DNA of 64,000 nt, taken from assembly GCF_910592395.1 (NCBI RefSeq), contig NC_088314.1, positions 6,076,001 through 6,140,000 of the forward strand, read 5' to 3'. This DNA is from Lineus longissimus. Taxonomy: Eukaryota; Nemertea; Pilidiophora; Heteronemertea; Lineidae. Shown piece by piece: positions 11,786 through 25,300 of the stretch (positions are counted from its first letter, which is position 1; each line of letters begins with the position of its first letter). The notes beneath the pieces were generated by a model. It saw nothing but the letters and a program-made list of their open reading frames with translations, had not been told where the DNA came from and made no database searches. The position numbers and the translations under genes were made by a program.

Positions 11786-13440
11786 CACAATGTATCTTCC
11801 ACATTCGAGAGACATAGACTGAGATGTGTAAATCAATCCAGTCAGATAGTCTGGAAATGTCTATCAGCCATTCTTCTAATCAGTTTTTGAAAATGGTCTT
11901 CATGTCTCACAACATGGTCTTCCGTTCTCACATGTGCTGGTATGAATGGTGAAAGAGACAAATGAACCACACATTTCTGCCAGCACCTCCAAATCTTGGA
12001 AAGCTGAAGAAGGAAGGAACATCATCTATTTCAATTTGTTCATATTTATTGTTGATCACAATCATTTTGTACGATACATATCTTATCACCAAGTATAGCA
12101 AACACAGTTGTGACATTTTGTACTGGTGAAAACAGTACTATCACATGGAAATCAACATACTGCGTACTACGGCACATGTATTACATGTATTGTCCCCACA
12201 TATCAATGAATTAAAGATGCACTTACACCCCAAACTGCTGGGCCTACTTGCTCAATTGGTAACATTGACCTTGTTGTAAATAAAATTTGCAGAAGAAGTT
12301 TCCCCTTAAAAGAGACTGAACTGACCATTATTTTCTACCGACAAGTCTGTGTAGAAGTAAAAGCAATCGGATTCTACTAAAATACAAAATATTGATGCGT
12401 CGATAGCAAAATGCAGTGCAATTATTTGTCATTATCATAGATCATAACTTCATCTAATTCTAATTTCCTCGAAGGAAATTAATGGCCAGTTCTCTCTTAC
12501 AGTGAAATTTACAAAACCGATTCCTTCATGTGACACTACACTTACAGTCAATAGTTTTCTCCACAAATGTTGGTAGCACTATAAACACTGGGACACCCAA
12601 TCATCAGATAGGACTATTATGGTGCAGTTCAGTTCAAGCGGAGCAGCACTGACATAAGGTCTGAATACTTTCACAAACATCTGTTTTGACAACAATGAGA
12701 AAAATTATGATCAGCAGCTTTATTTAATCTATCATAGCATCAAAGATAACTTAACTCGCAATGTTATTTACCATCAACACGAAATCATATAAAAAACACT
12801 ATCACTACCAAATTTCACCAACTACACTGATATTATATAGAATTCATCTTCAAAGGTGACACCGTGTACTATGAAGTAACCATATTTGATGCCATGATAT
12901 AAACATTCATGTACAGTAACCATACATTTTTTACAGGATTATAAAAGCGCTTTTCTATGATTTGATACACGTTTTATTATTTACCTTTATAACACATGAG
13001 GTTAACAAATTATCCACCAAGTCATTTTGTGGGTAAGAAGCATTGTCATTTCTCCTAAAATTGTCCGATACAGAATGCAAAAGAGTTCTGCTGAATGTAC
13101 TTTCCGAGAAATAGAAGGTAGCATCAACATCCTGGATGACAACAGCTGTTATAGCCCCCGTGTCATGACTGCATATGGAGCAAAGAATTTTGAATCCGGG
13201 TTTTAATGACCAGGTAAATGAATCCAAAACTGAAGATAATAATGAAACAACTCGGACCCACAACATGACATGACTTCATGATCAAACATATCCAATTATT
13301 TAGGCAATCTATCTATAAGTACATAATGAGTGTTTATTGCACTCTAGTTCATCATGCCATTTTGGCATCTCTTCAACGGTGTCCCAAACGATCATGCAAA
13401 ACAGATTTGGCAAAACACCAAATATAAAATCAATGAATAA

Positions 13441-13714
13441 TTATCTGCAGTGAGTTCAGATGTGGATTATCAAAAACAGATCATTCATTTCTGGGATTAT
13501 TCAATAGACAATATCTCTATAGAATTGATAATGAACCGATTATCCCCCCTCACGGCGGAAAATACTTAGATGAAAAAATGTTCACCAAGTATATGCTGTG
13601 GTCTCATGAAGGCTCAGATCAAATGCACAGCATATTTATTTGTCTGGAAGAAACTGAAGAATTTGTCCAGTTATTTCCTGGCCCAGTGATATAATCTAAA
13701 CTCACTGCAGATAT
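13441..13714. repeat. Foldback of about 270 bp with imperfect inverted ends
   Basis: ATCTGCAGTGAGTTCAGA near 13444 is matched in reverse complement (one mismatch) near 13694-13712. Inside, ATATGCTGTG (about 13590) pairs with CACAGCATAT (about 13626). It may be a MITE relic, but no flanking target duplication is evident. Confidence 0.4.
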
Positions 13715-16235
13715 TCTGTTTAAAGTAAAATAAATAAACAGTATAATAATAATTGAACACAGCTCAGTATACTAAGGAATTGCCAGATTCCTGACTAATT
13801 CATAAACAAAATATACAAAATCTTCCTTTAAAATCTCAAGTGTTTTCAGTTCTAGTTGGCCCTAAGCATAAAAAATACAAACTTGTATTCCTGGCAACAG
13901 GTAAGCGTGAATCAGCGTGATGTCAATGACGATAAAAACACATCATCCATAACATTTATTTCCAACCATCACCCATTCAAAAAATATCAATTTATTTTCC
14001 TCGGAAGTTCTATGTCTATGAACGTGGTCATCTTTTTGATAAATCTGCAATGATGGTAATTTTGACAGATGAGCAAGTCCTATGCATAAATGAGCCACCA
14101 TCATGAATGATTTGGCGGGCCAGAAAAAGCAGGGGAGGGCATGATTACTATTAGCTTTGGCAGGCTTCCCATACACAAGCATGTTCATGATTTTTGATAG
14201 TCGTACTTGTCGTACTGCATACTTCACTTGGACTCCATGCACTGAGCTACTTCCCAGTAAAAACCACCAAATTTCTGTCAAAAAGCCAAAATTTTACTGT
14301 GACTGCACAAAACAGAAGCCTTCAGCTTAAAATGTTCATGTTTAATTCTGGTAAACATAGTTCTAGTCGGGTGGTAATTTAATGACTGGAATGGAGAAAG
14401 ATACCATCGGATAGTTAAGCACTAATTACAAGATGATCTCAATGCAGAATTAGCCTGTTGCGTCATCATAGTCAGGAACAAGATGCACCCATCACCTGTC
14501 AACAATAACCAACACCACTATTTCAAGCATCAGAGTGGTTACACATTCCCACCAGTATGTACTAGTTACATGCATTGCGAATTTGGTCACCCTGACATCC
14601 AAATTTTATCAGCTCAATCACTGATGGCACCAGCAGCTTCCAAACAGAAATTATTGGTTCCCAAAACTGCTGAGTAACACCTGTAGTAAGCTGATTCTTT
14701 GGATGCCAAAATACTATTCTTGATACAATATAGCAAGTCTTGACTGTCTGAAGGAAATGTCGTTCCACAGCATTGTCACATCAGAGCTTGGGAGAGTGCT
14801 CAAATCAACTTATAAAATGAAGTATGTCAACTTATTTGTTGACAAGACAGCACTCCAGGCCTATTTGTGGACAAGACAGCAGTTGTGCATAACCAAATAA
14901 CTGAAATTAACAACAAAGTAAACATAAAATTATCACAACTATCACTTCCAAGGCCATCTGTTTAAATACTATGATTGGTAAACTATCCTGATGAAATCTG
15001 CATCAAAGGATTCTCTTGCATTTCTGGAGTCGAAAGGAAATTCTAAGGAGATTTAGAACAAATTGGGATTCGCTGCTCACACAAAAGCTGTCAGTCCTGA
15101 TTAACCTACGCTGTATAGCATTACATGCTTGTGACGGGCTTGTCCACAGTGGATATGTACTTTTTATAAGATTCAGGTCCAACTTTTGATATTTTCCATC
15201 AGAAAGAAACCCTCTTCCCTAAACTAATCAAAAACAAAATGGACTATCTCTCAAAAAACTTGATAAAAACATAAAATCGACTCGCATGTGTAATCTATGG
15301 CAACGTTATAACGTCTGTATCAAAATGATCCTCTATCATGTTTATCACAGCGCATTCACGATGATTCCGATGTAAGTCACATGACAGGCCATCTTGGACG
15401 GTACGGCAAGGTGTGGAGCGCATGCTCGTCATTCAAGCTACTCATGCATCCCAGGGTGCACCAGGAGAAGGAAGGTAGCGTCTTGTGGATGAAGCAACTG
15501 ATCGTATCGCTAGCACTACAAAAATAAAGAGGACAACATGAAGGAATTGTGATGGAGTGCAAGAACAAGTCTTAGGGTGAATTCATACTCCAGTTGCAGA
15601 CCATCAGCAACCAGTCGGTCGCTGACTATACTCTGTTAGCCGGTGTTGCAGTCCGAGTCATCAGCAACTGATTTTTACCAGTAGAACTCCAGCCACCAGG
15701 TACCAAATGGAAATTTGGAGATTACCGCCTCTCATGTGCAAGGGACACAGAGTTGGTAGCATTGGTCATCTGTTGGAGTATGAATTCCACCTTTAACAAG
15801 GAGACAAAATCATCTGATCATTTAAAGAAGCCTGAAATGAACTTACTTTAAGCAAAACCTCTTCATCAAGGACACCCGACTGACCAATCATTAACACATC
15901 ATATCAACACTGGACAATAGTGCCACAACCAATCTCATAATCTTCTGGTTTAAATACCTTGCTTACAACTTTGATATCTTGTTTACACCATTGTTATGCA
16001 AAATTTGGGCAATTTTCCCGAAGGTTTGTAATCCTGTAGATTATTATATGAAAGGTGCATGCATGTAAAAGTTCCTTTACAAGACTGAAAAACCAAACGA
16101 TTTGGCAACTGACAACAATTACAACAGGCCACATCCCTGACCTGTTTAGGATAGCGGCTCAAAACCTGTTTGAAAGGAACACCTGAAGAGTTGGTCATCC
16201 ACAACCTGTCACACCCACAGGCAGTAACCAACAAT

Positions 16236-16358
16236 CTGTTAAAGGGACAATGGCTTAAAATCACTTAAAGGGACATGTCTCAAAATCTCTTGAAGGGATA
16301 AGTCTCAAAGGTCATTGAATGTTGTCTCAAAATCCATTAAAAGGCCCACAATCTGAAG
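16236..16358. repeat. Degenerate tandem repeat of about 25 bp
   Basis: Roughly five imperfect copies of a unit of the form TTAAAGGGACAAGTCTCAAAATC follow one another. Similarity drops off at both sides. It looks like an old minisatellite in non-coding DNA. Confidence 0.5.
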
Positions 16359-19300
16359 GTTAATCTACAATCAGTGGGATATGAATCAAATCTGGGGACA
16401 GGGGCCCAAAATATGTTGCAGCAAGGGGCTCAGTCTGTTGACACAGTCGTAGCAGACAAATGGTTTGCAGCCATCTTGATGAAGGGACGTTCCATCACAT
16501 CCTGTCAATACATCCAATGATTCCTCCAGAATCACGTTGATGGTCTCTGGAATGGTTTTTACAGGGTTCCATCTGGTCCACAGCATATATTGGATCTCCT
16601 TGAGTCCTGTCATGATAGCCATACTGTTTGGATCAACATAGTGAGAATCACAAAAAGTTGGCGGTCAAGGTGCATTGCAGCAGGCATATCTATATCATAA
16701 TGGATTATCATCTATAGCAAGTCCTATTATTTGGAAATGGATGGAAGAAATAACCACCATATTTTAGTGATCAAATGTAAGTAACTCAAAAAAATTATTT
16801 CAAGAGGAGTGAAGCTATCAAACTTAACAGTCTTATCATCAATTTTTTAAAATCACACTGCCATGTTTCGTATAACAATGTCAGCCTTAGTCAACATGTT
16901 GATAGTTCAGCTTCAGGTATGAATACATCTATCAGCTGTTCAATTTCCAACACATTTTGATGTGGCCACCTCGCATTGGTGAAGCACAGTGCTGCAACAA
17001 CATGTGGAGGCATGTCCACACTGAAAATTACAAATCTGTCAGCTTCAAGTCAACTCCAATCAAAGAAACACTAATTGGCTTTTGAGTGTTGCTGATGCTT
17101 CTAGTTTTGACAGCTATTTCTTCCTTAGTGTCAAAATTGTCAATCATTCATTTCTGAACCATGCTCTTTTCAGTGTCAAGTCTACATTTTTGGATGGTTG
17201 ATTCAAAACAAAAGTAATTTTCAAACAAAAATCTATGAGCTTTGTAAAATTAATTCAGAAATGAATAAAAGAGGGGCAAGATTCCAACGAAAAAAAATAA
17301 CAGAAAATAAGTAGTTCGTATTACCATGCTTTATTACCTGAATATTCAGACAGAATGCTTCTAGTGGTTTGTTATTTCTTCCACCATCAAGTGCCAAATA
17401 TAAATCAACATACCCAATCAAATCTAAAATGTCCGAGATGTCTTTTGGTGGAATACCATATGCAAGGTGAAATTGGGCGTTCTTCAGATCAGGCTAATGC
17501 ACAAGACATAGCCTTTCAGCAAACAGCATAATGCTAATGGTTAGCAGTATCTCACAGGCACTTAGTGCAGCTCAATCCATCATATGATGGTGGTCGAGTA
17601 ACACCAATATTGCTCCTAACTGGCAATATTTCACCAAGTTCGTTTTTCGCAAGCACCATCAGGTCTCAACCTTGTTTGACGCCTGGATTTGAGGGTGTCT
17701 CATTTTGAATGTGCACATTCTCGAGACATTTTAGATCTGAAAGATTCAAAACAATACAGGATATTCTTACGTTTTAGGGCGGCCACGGAAGAGCATAAAT
17801 CATGAGCCAATCAGAATTCCTGACATCCTTTGCACGACCTCTGCAGCAATGATGATGCAGATGACGATGTCTTAACAATGCACATAATGGCACTTCTGTC
17901 TTCACATCGTGAAATATTTATTGATAACCTCATGATGTATACCAGTCTAGTGCTGCCCCTCAACAAGGAATACAGTCTAACGGTCTTTGATTATGACGAT
18001 ATATATATACACATTACACATCATAGATAGTGACAAACACGAACTCCCTGAAAATAATTCTGTACAGCACCTCAACGACCTGAACAATTCCTCTTCTGTA
18101 ACCATAGAAAGTTACATCCAGGCGTTACTCTTTACAACAATTCGAGGCATTGCATAAATGGTACTGCTGCCAGAGACACTGCACTTGTTATTTAGGTACA
18201 TCAGACAATTTGAGTCCTTGAGCCGAGCACTTAAGTCTTGTATCATAAGAACCATAAATGGTACAGCAGCTTTAAACCACCTTTGGAACTGCAGATCGGT
18301 CAATAAACTGAATTGCATTACAACACAAGACAATGCCTCTGACAACTGCCCTTCAAAGAAAAACAGAGATAGTTGTCAACCTGACATGACTTTTCCCAAA
18401 AGTGCACATATTTCTCCCGGGCACAATGACAAAGGAATATATTTAATCTACTAGAAACAGCCACTTGAAAATGAGTAGATGCGCCAACGATCAGCTTCAC
18501 AAATATTTCACTGTTTTACACACGAACACATCGTAGAGAGTAAGGACAGATTACACACTTTAAGTCTTGCTCACAATGCGAAAAGAAAGGTTATTTGATT
18601 GATCACTCAAGAGAAATAGAGCAAGCAGTGAGGAAAGAAATCATGTTGTCATTTGCTTCAGACTATTTCATCAGAGTAGAGACAATCTGTCGGATTATTT
18701 ACAGCTATCTGTCGTTGCATCATCGTATCGTTGGTGAGATAACAACCTCTGACAATTAGGAAAGGCAAAAAAGTTGTAGCAAACAAAGATGTAGGTTGCT
18801 TTTGAAGGAGAACATTGAATTCATAGCCTGAATAACTTTTCAAAAATAACCAAAATACGGTGTGGGACGTCTCCCAACTAGATCGGGAAAACCGCTCCAC
18901 TAATGTACATTTCGAATGACTTAGTATTTCTACTTATTCAAGTCTGACTAGTTGAAGCGAGTGACAGGGAGGTGACAAAATAAAGCACACTAGACAGTGT
19001 CTGGATTCTCACATAATGCTCATATCATATCTTATGCCAAGAATGTTTTAAACAAATACCAATGTTTCCTCTTCTGGCAGCAATTTTTTGTGAGAGTCAA
19101 AAAAGTTGCACATTTATTCTATAACGTCCTAAAAAGAGAACAATTTTTTCCCTTAGAGATTCCTTTTTCGAGACATTTCAATGAAAACATACACTATCAT
19201 TTTCAGGAATTGAATTTTCACATTATACTGAGCTGTATAAAATTAAAAGTTTTTAAAGTTATCTAGATTTTAGATAATCATATAAATACAATAACCCGAA

Positions 19301-22300
19301 ATGGACTTGCAGAGAACGGTGAAGATGGAATTGAAATTACTACTAAAATAATTATATTTTAAAACCATATTATCTATAGTGATAGTTTGGTAGCTCATTA
19401 GTTAAAATTTCTTACATATTTACAATAATGGGCCAAGTTAAATCCTGAAATAATCAAATATTTCTCAAGATATTTCTGCCATGGACAGACAACAGACTTT
19501 CGCATCAGATCGCAATTTTTCTTAGTGTATCCCAATGTTGCATAAAATGTTTTTTTAAATTTTGTCCATGGTAATTTTTGAAAATTTGCAGGATTGTGAT
19601 CACGTTGAACTTGCCAAAACGTTAATACAAAAAAAACAATACATTGTAAAACTACGTTAAGAGAGGGTTAAATAAATCTTAAATATAACATGATCAGTAT
19701 ATAAATATCACCGTTGATAGAGTGATGGAACTCTGAATATTTCTAAGCTGAAACTTCCTTTTTTCTTTCATGTTTGAAACATTAGCCCCACGAAATCAAC
19801 ATTCTTTGGATATTGGTGAGGTGAAGTGGTACAATTATTATCCTAGGTACAATTGTAACCTCCTCTACAGTGTAATCAAGAGCTGTCAGTACACATCAAT
19901 GCACACAATGGCAATAATTGTACCAGTTTACCTTATTCGCCTCCTAAATATTTCCAATTGATTTGGATCGTCAATAGAGAAGCAGAACTTGGATGGTTGT
20001 AGAGGGTAAATGGAATCTTAATGAAAGACATATTATTCACACCCACCACAAGATCGGCTCACCTATACCACATTATTTGATACTTGCCACCGGTGTTCAA
20101 TCGACTTCCAAGACAATGGAATCCCGGAAAGGTTCCAGGGTTTATAATAACATGGTTTACCTTTACCGAATTCCCCCAAGCATAGATAGGCAATGGAGAA
20201 GATAGCGTGTCTAATGGGCCACCAACAGGGCCGTGAGTTCCCAACTTAGCCACTGTTGAATTAGCCATAGGAAAATTCTTCACTCAGTAGCATTCATGAA
20301 GTGAAGACATGCTTCTGTATTATGTTACACAGAAAATCTATGAAATATGTTTAAGTTAAAAATAGGGGAAGTTTCAGCAGAAATAATTCGAGTTCCATTT
20401 CAGAACTCATTATGTACTTTTAAAAGAGTTGTTACTGTAATGTCATCTAACAAAATCCAAAGTTTCATGTTGAGAGTCGGTCTGCAAGGTCAACTGACTC
20501 ATCACTAGCAAAATGTACCAACTGCACCAAAACTTTTACCCCAAAAACTGCCCATTTTATGTTAACTTTACCCATTATGACACTGAGTTCATTCCGGACT
20601 TGCCAGAACGCTGTGTACTTGTACATAACGTTGTAACAGTTATGTACACAGGATTCTGGAAGCGGAATGAGTAGACCATTACTCACTTCTTGGTCTAACT
20701 ATTGCAAAAGCATGGCGCTCATAGTCAACAAACATACTGACATCTTAAAAAGTACATCACCTTTGCGGAACTGAATAATTGTGTTTTAGGAATACTCGTC
20801 CAGGATGGGGTCATGTTACAAGGAAATACAAATGAATGGTCTTTAACATGCCAATGCTGGTTGACGTTTTTATGTGCTGACAAACTGATTGCTATCACTT
20901 TCAGACGGAGTTGGCATTACCACCACAAAAAAATTACAGTTTTTAAAGGTCAAAACACTTCCGGGGGTTTTGTAATGAAACACCTTCCTGTTCTTAAATA
21001 CTGTAAAATGAAAGTACAGTAGAACCTCTCTATTAAGTACAACATGCTTTCCTGAATATACCTTGATGTGAAATGTGTCATTGAACATGTTGAACAGCTT
21101 ACTCATCTTTCTGGGTGTGCAGCTACAAGGGGAACATGTGCCTCTACATCCCAGCCATCCCGTGGAGTTACCATCAATGTCAGTTCAAGGGAAACCTCAG
21201 ACCTCAGCAACATAACATCCACAATCGTTCCAAGCAATGTCCATAGAACTGCCCCATCACAGAAATAGAATAGTCTAATTGGTATCATTTTCTATCAGTT
21301 TCTTCTCTTGCACCTCACCAGACATTAACACAGAAAAGCATTCATGTCCATTAACATGCAGTAAGTTTACACAAGAAAGATGATTCATTTACATTACATG
21401 CATTCCCCTTAACACTATACCTCAAGCCCCAAGTTATCAAAACAAGTCAGTGGATAGACACAATTTTTCAGTTCCGCCTTGAACAAGATGACTACATATT
21501 AACAGTTTACTGTATCTTATAATGGCACCTCCGCATCGGCTGCCTATCCAGGTAACCAGTACCCAGACGTGCCAACCAATGGCCTCAGTATTTACTCCTC
21601 AAGGATCCCTGAACAAAGACATCCCGTACAATCTTGGTGGAATGTACAGACACGCTACGCACATATGGCAAAGAAAAAACACGAGATTGAGGTCCTGAGA
21701 AAATCACCGTAATGTTTGGACGAATCAAAATAATGAGCAGACGACTGAAAGGAAGTTTGTCTTCTAGCTCATTATCTGATGAACGTTTAAACTTTACTGG
21801 TTATTGTCTCAGGAAGTCAATGAATACATTGAAAACCTTTCAACCATTTCGTTTTTTGCAAGTTCAATTCTGCACTAACAAACACTCTTACCACAAAACT
21901 GATTCAAACAGATAGGGCAAGTCGGTACTTGCTTCGCTGAAGGATTAAATATGCAGAAAATGAAATGGATGTTTTACCAGCCTTGATGATAATCTAAAAA
22001 TCTGAAAAGTAATCTTCTAACCCATTGTTTCACTCAAATCATCCAATGCCATACACGAAACCTTCAGCCTAGTTAATAATCTGGTCAACTCTTGCATAAT
22101 TTGCAAAGAGAATTTCGAGTATTTGGCTTTGAGCAAGTAAAAGCAAACCAGATTACAAACAGGCTGATGGCGATGGCCTAGTCCAACTGCTGGACCAGAG
22201 CCGAGGGTTACCAGACCTACAGCTCAATGGTTGCCAGTAGAAAGATCAGCAGCGCCTCCTTTTTACAGGACAGGATCCCTTGGGTACGCTCCGTAAAAAT

Positions 22301-22344
22301 TGGCACGTTTAAAAAACATCACATATGCCAGAGTGGAAGTATGA

Positions 22345-25300
22345 TCAGTAGTCCCGCCTCTGACGTTGGGGGGCAGGGTACCGATTGAAGCCCTCACTTC
22401 TATTGAACCCATCGCTTCGATTGAAGCCGCCCTCACCCCGATTATTGAATCCATCGTAAGGATTATAATTATAACTTACTCGAGGACCCATATTGTTCCG
22501 ATTCCCACCACTAGGGCGATCACGTCGCATGGTGCGTCGCTCACGGTCAAACTCCATATCCTCAAGTCTCTGAGTAAGGGCGAGCTTTTGTTGAATAGCC
22601 ATACGGAGCAGAGAGTTGAGCGTTTTCTTCTCTTCTTCAGCAGCGGATAACAATCGTTGGGTTTCTTCCAGCTGGGTGACGTACTCATCACATCGCTGGG
22701 CGAACATTGCTCGCAGGGATGCAAATGTTGCCGCATCCTCTTTCAAAGCCTTGAGTTCATTACGCAACTTCGTCATGACCTCAGTAACTACACACTTCTC
22801 GTTCTCATATTTCTGTTTCAAGTTGCCAAGGGCACATTCAGCAGTTGACTTGTTTGCTTTCAATACTGACCGGAGAGTTGCGATCTGTTCTCGCTTGGCT
22901 GAAAGCATTGCCTTCAACTTGACGACCTGTTCTTGCAACTCTTCAACATCCTGGTTAGCACTGTTGCTAGCCTGGCGTTGCCGAGACAGTTCAATCATGT
23001 GTTCTAGCGAGCGTTTCAAGTATTTCACCTGGTCGCGCACTGTCTCAATCAGTTTATAACATGTCATCGGGTCAGCCTTTGTTCCTTCAGGACTAAAAGA
23101 CTTCTCCCGACTCTCATTTGTTTCAGATCCGAAAGACTTCTCACTCGACGCATCACTGTCTTTTGGACTCAACTGCCGCAAGTGCCGAGAGTTACGGAAA
23201 TGTTCCAAGATCACCCTGTTTGGTGTTTCACCGTTGTGTTCACAGACATGATGGTAGATCTGTGCAAGCTCGTCTGCCACTCGGACCAACTCATCTTGTG
23301 CTGTGTTCAAGCTGCCCTGGCTCTCAGCGGCAACCCCTGTCATGGTCTTAATGTCACATTCGAGATCTTTCACGATCGTCTCATATTCCATTATCTTATT
23401 CCTCAAAGTAATAATCTCATCTTTCCAATCACCTTCAGACGTGAACTCGTTTGCCAGCTTCACTTTCTGTTCCAAACGAGTGTTCTCCATCTGTAGATGA
23501 CCCAACTGCTTCAAGGCTGCGGCATACTTCTTCTCGCTCTGTTTAACTGCACGCTGCATCTCCGCTAACTTCTGCTCATTGTCAGACAGATTAGCATCTG
23601 ATTTATCCAATTCGATGTTCTCAACGTCCATCACAAGCTGAGCCTTTTCCATGGATTCCATCGCAGCAACTTGACCAGCTAACTCCTCGGCCTTCTGGGT
23701 CTGCTCGTTTAACTCCCTCCTGGCTGTCTCCAGAGCTTCCCTTGCCTCCCGTAAAGCCTGTTCCATCTCGACACGCCCAACCTCCTTCTCTTCTAGCGCA
23801 TGCTCCATTTTCTTCATCTCACTCATTTGAAGTTCACTGAACAAGTCATTGACAACAGCCGGTTGAGGTTTCGGTGGTTTGGATTCCTTCTTCTGGCCTT
23901 GGGAAACAATGAAATCTGCCTCAATACGTTTCAGGGCAGGAGAATCATGTGTATCACCATCATCATGACTATGATTTGAGTTTGGTTCATGTGGGGGATG
24001 TCCCATTTTAAACGCATCACCTAAACCAAACTGTGCCAAGTTCGTGAGATTAAACATGGATTCATGGTTGATTCGCTGATCAAGTTCCTTTTTCATCGCA
24101 TGTTTCTGCTCGCGTTCCTGCTGAAGCGAATTTAATGCCTCCTCAAGATTTTTCTCGATAATCCGTTTGAGATTCAAGCTTTCTTCTAACTGGACATTTG
24201 TGTCATCGACCTCTTCCTGGAGGTGTTTCACCTCGTGTTTCATTGCCTCAAAGTCAACTTGCGACTGCTTTAAACCCAAAATCTGTTTCTGCAACGTAAT
24301 ATTCTCCTCTTCCAGCTCTGAGTAATCAGATAAGTTCCGCGTCTCCCGAAATTTCAATTCCTTTATTTCTGTCCTGAACTGTTTCCGCTCCTGCTCCATA
24401 CTTTCCAATTGTTGCGACATTTCCAGCGTAATCGTTTGTAACCGATCATTATCATTTTTGAGACGTTCGATCCCCGTTTTCGCCGCTTTGAGTTCATTTT
24501 CGAGGTCTGTGATGGATGTATTGTAGAAGGCTTCTCGGTTTGCTGTTTCTCGTAACAGACTTTCTTCATCATGTGCACCCGCTTGACTTGCCCGCCTCCG
24601 ACTTTGATGGAACTGGTCTAATGCCTGAAAATATAGAAGTAAACAAGGTGTCAGTAAATAATTTAGATCAAAAGAACCAAGAAATGGTAAATGAAAGGAA
24701 GTTCATTCTCCACAGCCAGAAGTAGTATGAAGATTGAACGATAATCAGTGCATAGTCTGAAATTGAGAGACGGGTGAGTTGAAAGAAACCTATTCCTTCA
24801 TTGTATCTTTCTGTTACAGAAAATCGAATGATCTACTAACTGATAGCGGATGAACATGTCAGTCAAGATATTCTTGGATTCAGCAGACACGAAGATCACC
24901 CCTGACTAAACTACTGAAGTGAAAAATAACAATCATAATTGTTTTATTCATCATCTTGCTATGACAACAGGACCAAACCTCCAACACAGATCATTCAAAA
25001 TCATACAAAATTTTGGCTTTATCAGTCACTGTTAGACAACAGGCTATCATGTTTATGGAGAAATAAGTTATTTGAAAGTTTTGAAATTACAGATTATGAT
25101 CGATCTTGGCTGTTTGCCTTTGACCTACAACTTTAGGTCAACATCTCATTGCGACAGATAAGTAAAGGTTGTTTTTGACTAACTGTTGACGAGCAGAAGT
25201 AAGGCGAGAACTCGAAGAGAATGCTCACACTCAAAATACATCAGTTTAGAGTACATTCTACTCATTGGCCAGACGTGTTTAACATGCTCTGGTAGCATTG

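Larger units (their letters stand above)
11340..22344. other. 11-kb interval without recognisable coding sequence (ZCRB1 and BICD tail-to-tail)
   Basis: Open frames here are all under 115 codons, low in complexity or interrupted, and match no family I know. No tRNA or rRNA gene is visible. Contents: a SINE at the left end, a foldback near 13.4-13.7 kb, a degenerate repeat near 16.3 kb and ordinary A+T-rich DNA. Part of it is probably the 3' UTR of BICD (minus strand). Several AATAAA hexamers occur on that strand (for example reverse complements near 13.95, 13.63 and 12.04 kb), so the real 3' end cannot be placed. Confidence 0.5.

Noticed and set aside
22616-23496. Plus-strand open frames of 94-147 codons inside BICD
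   Set aside because: They are antisense shadows of the long coiled-coil coding exon.
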